A stretch of 64,000 nt of DNA from Chryseobacterium luteum (GTDB lineage: Bacteria; Bacteroidota; Bacteroidia; Flavobacteriales; Weeksellaceae). Location of the stretch: contig NZ_JPRO01000020.1 in assembly GCF_000737785.1 (NCBI RefSeq), forward strand, positions 62,001 through 126,000, given 5' to 3'. Positions 27,725 through 37,861 of this stretch are shown here, piece after piece; position 1 is the stretch's first letter, and each line of letters begins with the position of its first letter. A model generated the notes under the pieces. The model saw only the letters and a program-made list of their open reading frames with translations, was not told the origin of the DNA and did not search any database. The position numbers and the translations under genes are program-made.

Positions 27725-30253
27725 TTATTTTCCTGAATAATCACTTTCAGGCGCTCCCAAATAACTTGGTTTAAGGCCTCCTGTGTTGATTAAAATCTTT
27801 TCTAAGACAATTCCGGGTTCTAAAACTCTGAAACGAAGCGTATGTTTCCCCGGTTGCGAAATTTGGTGTTTTGTAATTGATTTAATGATGTGTTCCGACT
27901 GCCATTGTCCCAATTCCCCTTTGTAATGACCATTGAAGTTTACAGTTTGCGATGTTCCGCCATCAAAAGAAATCTCGTAGCGCAATCCTTTATTATGATT
28001 ATAGTTTAAAGTTGGAGCTAATAAAAGTTGTACCTCAAATTCGCCTTTGGATTCAAAATTAATGTCGTATTCCAAGTAAATATTTTCGTCAGGTTTTGGA
28101 TAGACATTTTGCGGAAAAGTCGTGATGCCGGATTTTGTTTTCCCGAAATCAGGAATGACTTCCCAATGAATTCTGTTTGAATTATTCATTCTTGCAAAAT
28201 TTTCCGCTTCGATAGAAACATAACCATTTTTCTCCTGGAAAACTTTCTCTTTCGGAACATTTGCTTCAGAAACATATGTGACTTCAGGCATTATATTTAC
28301 TTTTCCATCGAACCAGGCCTTGTATCCTATCTTCATCTGATCCATCATATGCGTCCATTTTCCGCCTGCAATTTCATTGTTATATTTATTGTCGAGATAA
28401 GCATTTCTTTCAAAACATTCTTTCACTTTATCTGCATAGAAATTAGCTTTAAGGTCATTTTTGGCAGCCAATTCTTTATTTTTGGCAACAGCATAATACA
28501 TTTCGTACAAATTGCTGCACGCATCAATCGGATAAAGAACCAACTGATAATAAGCATCCTGATATTCTGCCGGAATCTGGTCTTTCAAACGTAACGCATC
28601 TACTGCCAATGCTCTATAATCATCAAGAACCGTTTCAAATTCACTATAATTTTCAAGGCTGAATGTTTTGCTGTCCAACGTTTCCGGAGTTACTCTTCGG
28701 TTATATTTGGCATAAAGATTAATCATTCTGGCAATTTCCTTTGAATGCTTTTCGCCAAACTGTTGAGCAGACCATTTTTCGGTGTATTCCAAAAGATTTT
28801 TAGAATTAAATTGTTTCGGATTCCAAGCCATTTCTAAGAAAAAACTGATTGGAAATTCCATTGGTTTCAAATCACCAACATTCACGACCCAAACTTTATC
28901 TACACCGTGTTCATAGGAAAGATTCATCTGTTCCCAAACACGTTGAATTGGATTGATGTTAATCCACTTAGAATTCCTCGGTCCGCCTACATAATCGAAG
29001 TGATAATACATTCCGTAACCTCCCTTGTGTAAAGGTTTTGAAGGGTCCGGAAGTTTTCTCACATTGCCCCAGTTATCATCACAAAACAGCAAAATCACAT
29101 CATCCGGAACTCTCATTCCCTTATCATAATAATCCTGAACTTCTTTGTACAAAGCCCAAACCTGTGGTGTTTTGCTTGGATTTTTACCTGTAACATTCTG
29201 GATGATTTTTCGTTGGTCTTTTACTATATTCTCTAGCAAGGAAATATTGGTTCCCTCTCCCATCGCCTCATCGCCGTCGCCACGCATCCCGACAGTCACG
29301 AGTTTTTCCCAGTTTTTGCTTCTCACGAGTCCGGCTTTCCAGAATTCCTGCAACACTTTGGCATTTTTTGAGTAATCCCAAATGTTCGGAAGATTATTTC
29401 TTTTGATGTATCGGTGCCAATCGGTCTGTGCCTGAGCCATCGGTTCGTGATGTGAAGTTCCCATTATGATTCCTATTTCGTTAGCTAATGGTCCACTCAA
29501 AGCATCATCATCGTAAAACGCTTTTCCCCACATTGCGGGCCAAAGATAATTCGCCTTAGAGCGAAGAAGCAGTTCAAAAACTTTTTCATAAAATTTAGAA
29601 TTGATGCCGCCAAAAGTAGCTCTTGCCCAACCGCTGAGCGAAGGTTCTTCATCATTCAGGAAAATTCCGCGGTATTCTACAGCTGGTTCACCATCGGTAT
29701 AACTTCCTTTTTTGAAATATAAATTTTCTTTCTTTACTACCGGAACATCTGCCCAATAATGCCACGGTGAAACGCCAATCTGCTGAGAAACTTCGTAAAT
29801 TCCATAAATAGTTCCTCTTTTGTCGCTTCCCGCAATCACAATCGCTTCCGAAACTCCGGGAAAAGGATTGCTGATATTCTGGATGATGTATTTTTCACGT
29901 TTTCCGGTTAAAGATTTTCCATCGATCTTTTTTTGTTTGATTAAATCATCAATCACCGATTTTGTTCCGACCGTTCCGATGATGATTAAAGGAGAATTCA
30001 TTCCTGAAACCTGATTCAAAATAGTTGGTTGCTCACCTGTGACTTTCTGGAAATCGGACTGCAGGTTTTTTACAGCTCTTAATATTCCGGCATCAATATT
30101 ATTGTTTGTAAATAATGAAATCCTGACTGATTTTTCTTTCAGAAGAATGGCATCATCGCTTTTTTTTGTTGTGATAAATGGTTCTGTTGCCTGTACATTA
30201 CAACAAGCACCAAACAATAATACAACGAGAAATAGTATTGGTAATCTGTTCAT
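27725..30253 (-). CDS. GH115 alpha-glucuronidase
   Basis: 842 residues. It removes 4-O-methyl-glucuronate or glucuronate from internal xylan residues. The match is long: GIYEVSQQIGVSPWHYWADV at about 150, YRGIFLNDEEPSLSGWA, MRGDGDEAMGEGTN and LLFCDDNWGNVRKLPDP. A signal sequence leads, with Cys at the end (FGACC), so it may be a lipoprotein or a periplasmic protein. The C-terminal beta domain (about 660-835) is part of the family. The uronate pathway genes in the same locus would consume the product. Confidence 0.92.
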   Translation of the reverse strand: MNRLPILFLVVLLFGACCNVQATEPFITTKKSDDAILLKEKSVRISLFTNNNIDAGILRAVKNLQSDFQKVTGEQPTILNQVSGMNSPLIIIGTVGTKSVIDDLIKQKKIDGKSLTGKREKYIIQNISNPFPGVSEAIVIAGSDKRGTIYGIYEVSQQIGVSPWHYWADVPVVKKENLYFKKGSYTDGEPAVEYRGIFLNDEEPSLSGWARATFGGINSKFYEKVFELLLRSKANYLWPAMWGKAFYDDDALSGPLANEIGIIMGTSHHEPMAQAQTDWHRYIKRNNLPNIWDYSKNAKVLQEFWKAGLVRSKNWEKLVTVGMRGDGDEAMGEGTNISLLENIVKDQRKIIQNVTGKNPSKTPQVWALYKEVQDYYDKGMRVPDDVILLFCDDNWGNVRKLPDPSKPLHKGGYGMYYHFDYVGGPRNSKWININPIQRVWEQMNLSYEHGVDKVWVVNVGDLKPMEFPISFFLEMAWNPKQFNSKNLLEYTEKWSAQQFGEKHSKEIARMINLYAKYNRRVTPETLDSKTFSLENYSEFETVLDDYRALAVDALRLKDQIPAEYQDAYYQLVLYPIDACSNLYEMYYAVAKNKELAAKNDLKANFYADKVKECFERNAYLDNKYNNEIAGGKWTHMMDQMKIGYKAWFDGKVNIMPEVTYVSEANVPKEKVFQEKNGYVSIEAENFARMNNSNRIHWEVIPDFGKTKSGITTFPQNVYPKPDENIYLEYDINFESKGEFEVQLLLAPTLNYNHNKGLRYEISFDGGTSQTVNFNGHYKGELGQWQSEHIIKSITKHQISQPGKHTLRFRVLEPGIVLEKILINTGGLKPSYLGAPESDYSGK

Positions 30254-30280
30254 AATCTATATTTTATTTTGATTGGATTG

Positions 30281-30313
30281 AAACCTTATAGGTTTTAAAA
30301 ACCTATAAGGTTT
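30281..30313. repeat. 33-bp double palindrome (AAACCT family), copy 3
   Basis: Same sequence as copy 2 at 21950-21982. It lies in the gap between the GH97 and GH115 genes, next to the structured element copy. Confidence 0.85.
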
Positions 30314-30335
30314 AGTTTAACATTTATCGGGGGCG

Positions 30336-30475
30336 AATCGAACGCAGCCCGAAGTGCCTCTCTATTTTTATTTTTTTAAAGGAATCGGCGAATCTCGTTC
30401 CTCGATTTGAGTGGAGCTCTTTTTGTGGAGCAAAGCGGAACAAAAAAGCGGGAACGGAGGGCGGATAAAGCTGCC
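30336..30475. repeat. Structured intergenic element, copy 2 (rearranged 5' half)
   Basis: 30409-30475 matches 67 bases of the copy at 17911-17977 with two differences. Upstream (30336-30408) it has a GCAGCCCGAAGT start, then a different A/T-rich insert, so the element looks expanded or nested. No gene lies here. Confidence 0.75.
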
Positions 30476-30490
30476 CAAATTATTCCTGCA

Positions 30491-32434
30491 TTAATTCTTC
30501 AACACAAATCCTCCGTTCGGCTGGATTTCAATATCGTATGTTCCTTTTTTATTGATGGAAACCTGTTTTGTAAAAGTGTTTCCGGCTTTATCATCATTGA
30601 TAAGTTCAACATTTTTGCCTGCCAGCATCGGAAGATTAAGTTTAAGTTTTTTAGCAATTTTTTCCGCATTCACACCTACGACATACCATTTATCCTTATG
30701 TCTTCTCGCAATGACCGAATATTTCCCGGGATAGCCGTCGATGAAAACCGTTTCGTCCCAAAGTGTGGGAACTTCTTTCATAAAATCCAATTGAAATTTT
30801 AGAGCATCGGTCAGGTTATTGGGCATTACCCCAAACATCTGAACCGGATTTTGAAACAGAACGGCTGTCGCCAACTGAAATCCGTCGGTAGTTAATCTTC
30901 TGTTTTTGTCTTTGTTTGATTTGGTTAAAAATTTATTGAGAAAAGTCCCGCCAAACTCCATACTTCCGACTGTATTTCGGATGAACGGATGTAAAGTGGC
31001 AAAAAATGCTTCCTGCTTGCGGACATCTTCCGAAAAGTAAAGCATTTCTGAGGCAAGAACAGCTTCGCTTCCTGCATAGTTCGGATACATCACTTCCCAA
31101 CCTCTCGGCAAAGTAGCACCGTGGAAGATAATGGTTAATCCAAAATCATTAGCATCTGACAAAATATCTTCGTACAGTCGCATTGTTTCCTGTTTGTCTC
31201 CTCCGAAAAAATCGACTTTCAAACCTTTTACACCGATTTCCTTCAGCCATTTCATTTCTTTTTTTCGCTCTACGGAACTGCTCATTTTGTTTCGAGGTCC
31301 CATTGGTGCATCGTTGGCAGCTCCGTTGGAATTGTACCAAAGCATTACACCCACATTTTTGGATTTTGCGTATTGGATGAGTTCTTTCATCCTGTCTTTT
31401 CCGATATTTTTATCCCAAAGTGCATCAATCAAAATGTATTCATAACCGAGTTTTGACGCCAAATCAATAAATTTTGTCTGGTCATCATAGTTCATACTGT
31501 TATCCTGCCATAGAATCCAGCTCCAAGTAGATTTGCCAAACTGATATTTTTGCGAAGGTTCGTAAAGTGGTTCCACCACATCAAAAGGAATGGTAGTTTC
31601 CACAATCGGTTTTAGAGAATCTCCAACCGTAATGGTTCTCCACGGTGTTTTTCCCGGAAGAGAAAGACTTGCACCTGTACTTCCGAAACCATTGTTTTCA
31701 GCCATATTCGGATAGGAAACTTGGTATAGATTTTTTTCTGAAGTAGTGTTAAGATGAGAAGCACAATACAAACTGCTGACTCCCGTTTCCGAAAGTAAAA
31801 TCCAACCGTAGTTTCCTATATGAAAAAGTCCGGGAAAAACGTAACCATAATCAGCTTTTGTCCCTAATTCCGCATCGGCTTTGTATCCACTTTCGTAACT
31901 CGGTGCGGTGCGTGCAAAACCGGTCATCGGCTTCATCATCGGTGATAGAAAAGTTGTGGTTTGTGATGGAAATCTATATCCAGTAATTTCCGATTGTACC
32001 ACAACACTTAAGCGGTCTTTCATTGGCAGAATTTCGTATCGAAAAGCAATATTGTTATCACTTACCTGAAATTCAATACCAATATTGAACTGGTCTGCAT
32101 TGGTAAAATTGACAATTAGAGTATTAGCTTTGTACTCAACTTCAGATTTTTTGATTTTCTCGTTGCTGTATTTTTTAGAAACGAGATCTTTTTTGCTGTT
32201 GATGAATTTTAAACTCTTAGAAAAATCAGATTCATTGGTGATTAAACCCAACGGAGATTTTTCGAGCATCATTTTCCCCTGAAAAGTCACGGAATACAAT
32301 GCTTTTCCTTCTTCTGAAAATACATTCAGTTTCAGTTTTCCATCCGGACTGGAGACTTCTGCAACCTGTGCTTTAAGTTCTGATAAAAAACAAAAGCTTA
32401 TTAATGATAGAAATATGAGTGTAAATTTTTTCAT
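30491..32434 (-). CDS. GH97 glycosidase, retaining type (probable alpha-galactosidase)
   Basis: 647 residues, signal peptide about 1-22. A large N-terminal beta-sandwich is followed by the barrel. The strand GLKVDFFGGD has D408, where retaining GH97 members carry their nucleophile; inverting members such as SusB use glutamates instead. This favours an alpha-galactosidase-type activity over amylolytic glucosidase. WSWILWQDNSMNYDDQ and NGFGSTGASLSLPGKTPWRT fit the family. It would act on galactose side chains. The exact sugar is uncertain. Confidence 0.85.
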   Translation of the reverse strand: MKKFTLIFLSLISFCFLSELKAQVAEVSSPDGKLKLNVFSEEGKALYSVTFQGKMMLEKSPLGLITNESDFSKSLKFINSKKDLVSKKYSNEKIKKSEVEYKANTLIVNFTNADQFNIGIEFQVSDNNIAFRYEILPMKDRLSVVVQSEITGYRFPSQTTTFLSPMMKPMTGFARTAPSYESGYKADAELGTKADYGYVFPGLFHIGNYGWILLSETGVSSLYCASHLNTTSEKNLYQVSYPNMAENNGFGSTGASLSLPGKTPWRTITVGDSLKPIVETTIPFDVVEPLYEPSQKYQFGKSTWSWILWQDNSMNYDDQTKFIDLASKLGYEYILIDALWDKNIGKDRMKELIQYAKSKNVGVMLWYNSNGAANDAPMGPRNKMSSSVERKKEMKWLKEIGVKGLKVDFFGGDKQETMRLYEDILSDANDFGLTIIFHGATLPRGWEVMYPNYAGSEAVLASEMLYFSEDVRKQEAFFATLHPFIRNTVGSMEFGGTFLNKFLTKSNKDKNRRLTTDGFQLATAVLFQNPVQMFGVMPNNLTDALKFQLDFMKEVPTLWDETVFIDGYPGKYSVIARRHKDKWYVVGVNAEKIAKKLKLNLPMLAGKNVELINDDKAGNTFTKQVSINKKGTYDIEIQPNGGFVLKN

Positions 32435-32440
32435 TCTAAT

Positions 32441-33808
32441 TTATTTTGAAAACGTCCAATAATCAAAGAACATAATATCTTTTTCCGCTTTACCATTGAA
32501 CAAGAAATATAGATTATGAATGCCTGTAATTTTGTTGGACACATTAATTTTAACGGTTTCATATCGGTCATCTCCGCCTGTCATAGGGACTTTTATTGTT
32601 CCGACAATCGGTCCTTCTAAACTGTCTAAACGAACGTCCATTGTTACACCGCTGTTATGAGTAGTTCCAACTCTTGCAGAAAATGACTGTGCACCATCTT
32701 TTCCAAAATCAACATTTTTTACGCTTGTGTAAGCTCCATTTTTCTTTGCTTTAATGAAAACTCCTGCGACTTTGTTTTGATAAGATTTTACATTTTCCGA
32801 CCAGGCAATCATTTCAGCCTGATTCATCGTGAATGGATTTATAGAACCAATTGCTTTGGTAATTCCAGTCGTCATTTTGAATGGCGAAATGGAACCGTCT
32901 TTGTTGAAGTTAAGTTCTTCTACACTTACCGACCTTGTAAATCCACTTCCGCCTGGCAATGCGCCGTTGTGATAGAAGAAATAAGTTTTCCCTCTGAAAT
33001 CGATAACGCCGGGATGATTGGTAAAAGATTTTCCTTCCGCAAGCATTATAATTCCGCCATATTTCCACGGACCTTGCGCATTTTTGCTGGTGGAATAGCC
33101 GATAAATTCGGGTAATGCACCGCCCGGCCAAAAAAGATAGTAGAGATTTTTTCGTTTGTACAACCACGGTCCTTCTTCGTATTTGGTTGGTCTTTCAGGA
33201 TTTCCTTCCCTCTTTCCGAAAGATTCTTCGGTCATCGGAACTTCAACAATATCGCCGGAATAGGAAATCATATCCTCGTTCAGCTTTATATATTTAAGTT
33301 TTGGATTTCCCCAATACAGATGTGCCTGACCGTCATCGTCTATAAAAACCGTCGGGTCGATATCTCCCCATTCGCTCTGAACAAGCGGTTTTCCCAACGG
33401 GTCGTGAAACGGACCAAACGGACTGTCGGCAACCGCAACTCCAATCGCTCCTTTGTTATTGGTTTTAGAAATCATCGGGACATACATAAAGAATTTGCCG
33501 TTTCTTTCGATACATTGCGATGCCCAGGCATCACGTTTTGCCCAATCAAAATCTTTATACGATAAAACAATACCGTGATCTGTCCAGTTGACCATATCAT
33601 TGGTGGAAAACAGTTTCCAGTCGTTCATTGTAAACCACGTAGAATCGTCCTCGTCGTGACTCGTGTACACATACAAACGGTCATTGAAAACCATTGGAGC
33701 CGGATCGGCTGTAAATGCAGTCTGAATGATGGGATTCTGTGCAGACAAATTTGCGACAACTCCCAGAAACAGAGTACTCAATATAGATTTTATGGTATTG
33801 ATTTTCAT
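32441..33808 (-). CDS. GH43-CBM6 arabinofuranosidase-type enzyme A
   Basis: 455 residues when started at MKINTIKSIL (33808), which gives a signal peptide; an ATG six codons earlier is possible. The GH43 propeller has the base Asp in TADPAPMV, the middle Asp in DIDPTVFIDDDG and the acid Glu in EEGPWLYK. The last 125 residues (from about 325) are a CBM6 beta-sandwich. Architecture matches arabinoxylan arabinofuranohydrolases. It is a paralogue of the genes at 33833 and 40031. Confidence 0.88.
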   Translation of the reverse strand: MKINTIKSILSTLFLGVVANLSAQNPIIQTAFTADPAPMVFNDRLYVYTSHDEDDSTWFTMNDWKLFSTNDMVNWTDHGIVLSYKDFDWAKRDAWASQCIERNGKFFMYVPMISKTNNKGAIGVAVADSPFGPFHDPLGKPLVQSEWGDIDPTVFIDDDGQAHLYWGNPKLKYIKLNEDMISYSGDIVEVPMTEESFGKREGNPERPTKYEEGPWLYKRKNLYYLFWPGGALPEFIGYSTSKNAQGPWKYGGIIMLAEGKSFTNHPGVIDFRGKTYFFYHNGALPGGSGFTRSVSVEELNFNKDGSISPFKMTTGITKAIGSINPFTMNQAEMIAWSENVKSYQNKVAGVFIKAKKNGAYTSVKNVDFGKDGAQSFSARVGTTHNSGVTMDVRLDSLEGPIVGTIKVPMTGGDDRYETVKINVSNKITGIHNLYFLFNGKAEKDIMFFDYWTFSK

Positions 33809-33832
33809 TTTAAAATTAATTAACATTCAACA

Positions 33833-35239
33833 TTATTTCTTCTGAAAGCTCCAATAATCGAAATTAAAAAGCTCGCGACCCGCTGTGATATTTTTTCCCT
33901 GAAAAACAAAATACACATCGTGAACGCCGGAAACGGATTCTGAAATCTTTGCAGTCAATGTTTTCCAGATGTCCCAGCCTCCTGTTCTGGGTACTTCAAT
34001 TTGTGCTAATTTTGTTCCTGTAACACTGTCCAAACGGACTTCCAGAATTCCGCCGTCAAGCCCGGAAGCTATTGATGCTGAAAACGCAAAAGCACCCTGA
34101 TTTCCGAAATCTACGGAACGGACTTTAATAAATCCTCCTGTTCGGGTTTCAGTTATGTAAACTCCGGTTTTCTTATTTTCGGTGGTTTTGCATTTCTCAG
34201 ACCAAGCCATCATTTCTGCTTCGTTTCTTTTGTAGGGATTTACGGTTGCCACAGGGTTAATGCCTTCTTTGGTCATTGTGATTTTCGGAATGCTACCATC
34301 AGAATTATATTTGAATTCTTCAATCGCAGTTGACCTTCCGTAACTTCCTGCACCCGGCAATAATCCGGTGTGATAGAACAGATAGGATTTCCCTCTGAAA
34401 TCAATGATTCCGCCGTGGTTGGTGAAGCTGTTGGTTGGCTGGTCTGTCATTATTTTTCCCTGATATTTCCACGGACCTGTCGGGGATTCACTGGTTGCAT
34501 AAGACAGGCATTCTGTACGTCCCGTCATTCCTGCGTACATCATATAATATTGTTTATTTCGTTTATAAAACCAAGGACCTTCCACAAAAACATCTTCAAA
34601 TTTCTCTTGCTTTTGTAAAACCTCATCACTTTTTCCCGGACGTCTGAGTCCTCCAAATGATTCCACCGACTGCGGAATTTCAACGATTTTTCCTTCATAC
34701 GAAACCATATCTTTATTAAGTTTCACATAAAAAAGATGGCCATTACCCCAATAGAGATAGGCTTGCCCGTCATCATCTATAAAAGTCGTCGGATCGATAT
34801 TGTCCCAGCTTCCCGTTGTAATCAACGGTTTTCCGAGCGCATCTTTAAATGGTCCTGTCGGACTATCCGAAACCGCAACTCCGATGGCCATATCGTTATT
34901 AACGGTTTGGGCACAGATGTACCAGTAAAATTTGCCGTTTCGCTGTATACATTGTGATGCCCAGGCGCGGTCACGAGCCCAGCTGAAAGACTCTAGGGAA
35001 ATAGGAACACCGTGATCTGTCCAGTTCACCATATCTTCGGATGAATGCACCCTCCATTTCGTCATATAATAAAAATCAAATCCCGGAATGTCATCTCCTG
35101 TGTAAACGTACATTTTATCTTTATAAACCATTGGTGCAGGGTCGGGCGAAAAATGAGTCTGGATCACCGGGTTTTGTGCTGAAACGGCAGTACTGAAACC
35201 ATATAAAGCCAGACTAATTATTATTTTTATTTTTTTCAT
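33833..35239 (-). CDS. GH43-CBM6 arabinofuranosidase-type enzyme B
   Basis: 468 residues, signal peptide about 1-21. Catalytic base Asp in SPDPAPMV, middle Asp in NIDPTTFIDDDG, acid Glu in VEGPWFYKRNK. CBM6 covers the last 125 residues (MMAWSEKCKT onwards). It has a short insert before the acid Glu relative to its neighbour. It lies close upstream of paralogue A with the gap about 25 bases, so a tandem duplication is likely. Probably cuts arabinose from xylan. Confidence 0.88.
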   Translation of the reverse strand: MKKIKIIISLALYGFSTAVSAQNPVIQTHFSPDPAPMVYKDKMYVYTGDDIPGFDFYYMTKWRVHSSEDMVNWTDHGVPISLESFSWARDRAWASQCIQRNGKFYWYICAQTVNNDMAIGVAVSDSPTGPFKDALGKPLITTGSWDNIDPTTFIDDDGQAYLYWGNGHLFYVKLNKDMVSYEGKIVEIPQSVESFGGLRRPGKSDEVLQKQEKFEDVFVEGPWFYKRNKQYYMMYAGMTGRTECLSYATSESPTGPWKYQGKIMTDQPTNSFTNHGGIIDFRGKSYLFYHTGLLPGAGSYGRSTAIEEFKYNSDGSIPKITMTKEGINPVATVNPYKRNEAEMMAWSEKCKTTENKKTGVYITETRTGGFIKVRSVDFGNQGAFAFSASIASGLDGGILEVRLDSVTGTKLAQIEVPRTGGWDIWKTLTAKISESVSGVHDVYFVFQGKNITAGRELFNFDYWSFQKK

Positions 35240-35257
35240 AGTTAGATTTTATTTTGA

Positions 35258-37840
35258 TTAAAATTCTGACTTTACACCACGACCATCATAAAGAATCGTC
35301 CTGTTTATTGTTTTACCATTCAATCCGATTACGCTAATATTGAAAGTTCTTTTTTCTGTCATTCCTTCAAAAGTTCCCTGACGTGAGCCAACCTTTAAAA
35401 CTTTGGTTTTTTCGTTCCAGGTAAATGGAATTATGCTGTAATTTCCTTTTTCGTAATTGTAGTTATCGCCTTCATCTTCATAAAGCTCAAAAAAACCGTT
35501 TTGTCCGGCATAAACTTTAATCGTCATTGTTTCATTTGATTTTTCAGAAGAATATTGCATTATCGGCCCGGAAGGGATGATAGATCCTGATTTGATGAAC
35601 AAAGGGATTTTGTTTTTTGAAGCATCAGCGGTTATATTTTGTCCGCCGTCATAGCTTTTATCCGTCCAGAAGTCGTACCACGAAGTTTCTTTCGGAAGAT
35701 ATACCTTCCACTCTTTCGCTTCCGGCATTGTCACAGGAGAAACCAATATAGACTTCCCAAACATATACTGATACGCTTGCTTCACAGCCTCCGAATCATC
35801 TTTGAAATCCATCACCATCGGACGCATTATAGTAGAATTGCTGTGAGAAACTTCCCAAGATTGAGAATATATGTAAGGCAATAACTGATACCGAAGATTG
35901 ATTAATTCACGCATTTCTCCTTCCACTTTATCACCATATTTCCAAGGTTCTGTTTCGGACTGATAGCCGTGCGTCCTGAAAATCGGGCAGAATACACCCC
36001 ATTGAAACCAACGCATCAGAATATCGTGATATTTTGGGTCTGTATATTGAGAAGAACCCGGACGGAAAAAGCCACCGATATCGGTTGTCCAATACGGCAT
36101 TCCGGTCAAAGAATAATTGAGTCCGGCTACAATTTGTCTTTTATAAGTGTCCCAATCCCAGCCAATATCTCCCGACCAATTGATGGTTCCGTAACGTTGC
36201 TGACCAGGGAATGCAGACCGCGTTAATATCACTACTCTTTTATCAGGATTTGTTTTCCTTTGACCTTCATAAACTGCCTGACTTACGAAAAGAGGATAGG
36301 TCAATCTGTAAAATTCTCCGGCTCCGAAATACGTTTTTTTCCCCGCCAATGCATCATTTTCCGGTTCTGTGGCATCCATCCACCAGGAATCAACCCCGAA
36401 TTTAAAAAGGTTATCATTTAAAGCATTCCAATGAATGTTTTGGGTTTTCGGATTATAGATATCAATCCAAGGACTGTCCGGAATGTAAAGCCCTTCATAA
36501 TCTTTTGCTACAACTGATTTTTTATCTAAATTTTCCCAAACGGATACGGAGAATTTTGAATTTAACTGATGTAATTCTTTAATGAACTGTTCCGGATTGG
36601 GGTAATTCTGTTCATCAAATTTCGGAACGCCCCATCCATATTTTCCCCAATACTGCCAATCCTGAACGATCACGTCCATCGGCAATTTTCTTTTTCTGAA
36701 TTCTTTCACCGTTTCAACAAGATGCGATGCCGAAGTGTATCGTTCCCGGCATTGCCAATATCCAAAGGCCCATTTCGGAAGCATCGGAACTTCACCTGAA
36801 ATTTCACGATAGGCTTCTATCACTTCATCGGTATCATTGCCTGCAAAAAAAACATAATCGAGAGCTTTGCTGTTTGGAGAGCGGAAAGTTGTGAGATTGC
36901 CCGTTTCGCTCCATTTCAAAGTTGGCGTGTTGGAGGCTTTACAAACGACTTGGATTTGATGTTCACCAGCTTTCAAACTAATTTTTGTGCTTACAGCTGG
37001 AGGTAGCCATAGATTGGACTGGTCAATGACCGGTTTTCCATCGATTATCAATAAATGCCGGTTATCCATATCGCCCAAATCGAGCATAAAAGTATATTCG
37101 GAATCTTTGTCTAAAGATAATTTGCCTTTGTAAGAAGCCTGCTGTTGTGAAACCTTCACGGTTCCATTAGTCGTGGTCACTTCTTTTTCTTCTCCTTTGG
37201 AAGATGAATCCTTTTCAAGCAATATATTATTGTCCGCCGGATTGAACCACGATAAGCCGTACTGATGCCACAAAATACCGTATCCTTTGGAAGAATAAAG
37301 AAAAGGCAAAGCAATCTGGCTATTGACCTGAATCAGTTTTCTGCTGATATTTTTTAAATTATAATGACCATCCTGGAACTGTCCCAGACCGAAAAGATAT
37401 TCATCAGATGTTGTTTCAAAGCCTTGTTCTGCGATGTAGCAAGGCTCGGAAGAAACAGTGTTATTAATTAATTTTCGACTATTTATTGCTTCAGCCAGCA
37501 GAACTTTTCCTTTTTTATCAAGAAAAGTGAGCCTGGAATTTTTTTTATCGAGCAAAACAGTAACGTTCCCGGATTTAAGCTTTAAAAAATCTTTATTCTC
37601 CGAACATTTGAATTTCGGAATCTCCTGTCTGTTGACTAAAACAAACTCACGCTCTTCTGCAGGCAAATCTTTTATCCACTGTATTCTAACCGCATTTTTA
37701 TGTACCGGATTTATTTTCAAAAAACCTTCCGACAGTTTCACCATTACACCATCTTTATTGACGGTATGATTGATATAGGCTTGTCCGTTCACCATTAAAG
37801 GAAACAGAATAAAAAGGTAGATGATCGTTTTCCAGTTCAT
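35258..37840 (-). CDS. GH31 alpha-xylosidase with PA14-like insert
   Basis: 860 residues, signal peptide about 1-19. After an N-terminal beta domain, a PA14-like insert (about 235-305, YTFMLDLGDMDNRHLLIIDG) interrupts the fold, as in Cellvibrio and Bacteroides alpha-xylosidases. The nucleophile Asp is in DSWWMDATEPEND and the acid/base Asp in NWSGDIGWDW. It removes alpha-linked xylose, and possibly other alpha sugars. Complex cereal xylan carries alpha-xylose side groups, which fits the locus. Confidence 0.86.
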   Translation of the reverse strand: MNWKTIIYLFILFPLMVNGQAYINHTVNKDGVMVKLSEGFLKINPVHKNAVRIQWIKDLPAEEREFVLVNRQEIPKFKCSENKDFLKLKSGNVTVLLDKKNSRLTFLDKKGKVLLAEAINSRKLINNTVSSEPCYIAEQGFETTSDEYLFGLGQFQDGHYNLKNISRKLIQVNSQIALPFLYSSKGYGILWHQYGLSWFNPADNNILLEKDSSSKGEEKEVTTTNGTVKVSQQQASYKGKLSLDKDSEYTFMLDLGDMDNRHLLIIDGKPVIDQSNLWLPPAVSTKISLKAGEHQIQVVCKASNTPTLKWSETGNLTTFRSPNSKALDYVFFAGNDTDEVIEAYREISGEVPMLPKWAFGYWQCRERYTSASHLVETVKEFRKRKLPMDVIVQDWQYWGKYGWGVPKFDEQNYPNPEQFIKELHQLNSKFSVSVWENLDKKSVVAKDYEGLYIPDSPWIDIYNPKTQNIHWNALNDNLFKFGVDSWWMDATEPENDALAGKKTYFGAGEFYRLTYPLFVSQAVYEGQRKTNPDKRVVILTRSAFPGQQRYGTINWSGDIGWDWDTYKRQIVAGLNYSLTGMPYWTTDIGGFFRPGSSQYTDPKYHDILMRWFQWGVFCPIFRTHGYQSETEPWKYGDKVEGEMRELINLRYQLLPYIYSQSWEVSHSNSTIMRPMVMDFKDDSEAVKQAYQYMFGKSILVSPVTMPEAKEWKVYLPKETSWYDFWTDKSYDGGQNITADASKNKIPLFIKSGSIIPSGPIMQYSSEKSNETMTIKVYAGQNGFFELYEDEGDNYNYEKGNYSIIPFTWNEKTKVLKVGSRQGTFEGMTEKRTFNISVIGLNGKTINRTILYDGRGVKSEF

Positions 37841-37861
37841 ATAAAATACTTTAGAATGTGA

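Noticed and set aside
30336..30475. Repeat copy 2 as a small protein gene
   Set aside because: No frame is shared between the two copies; the match is at DNA level and in gaps only.
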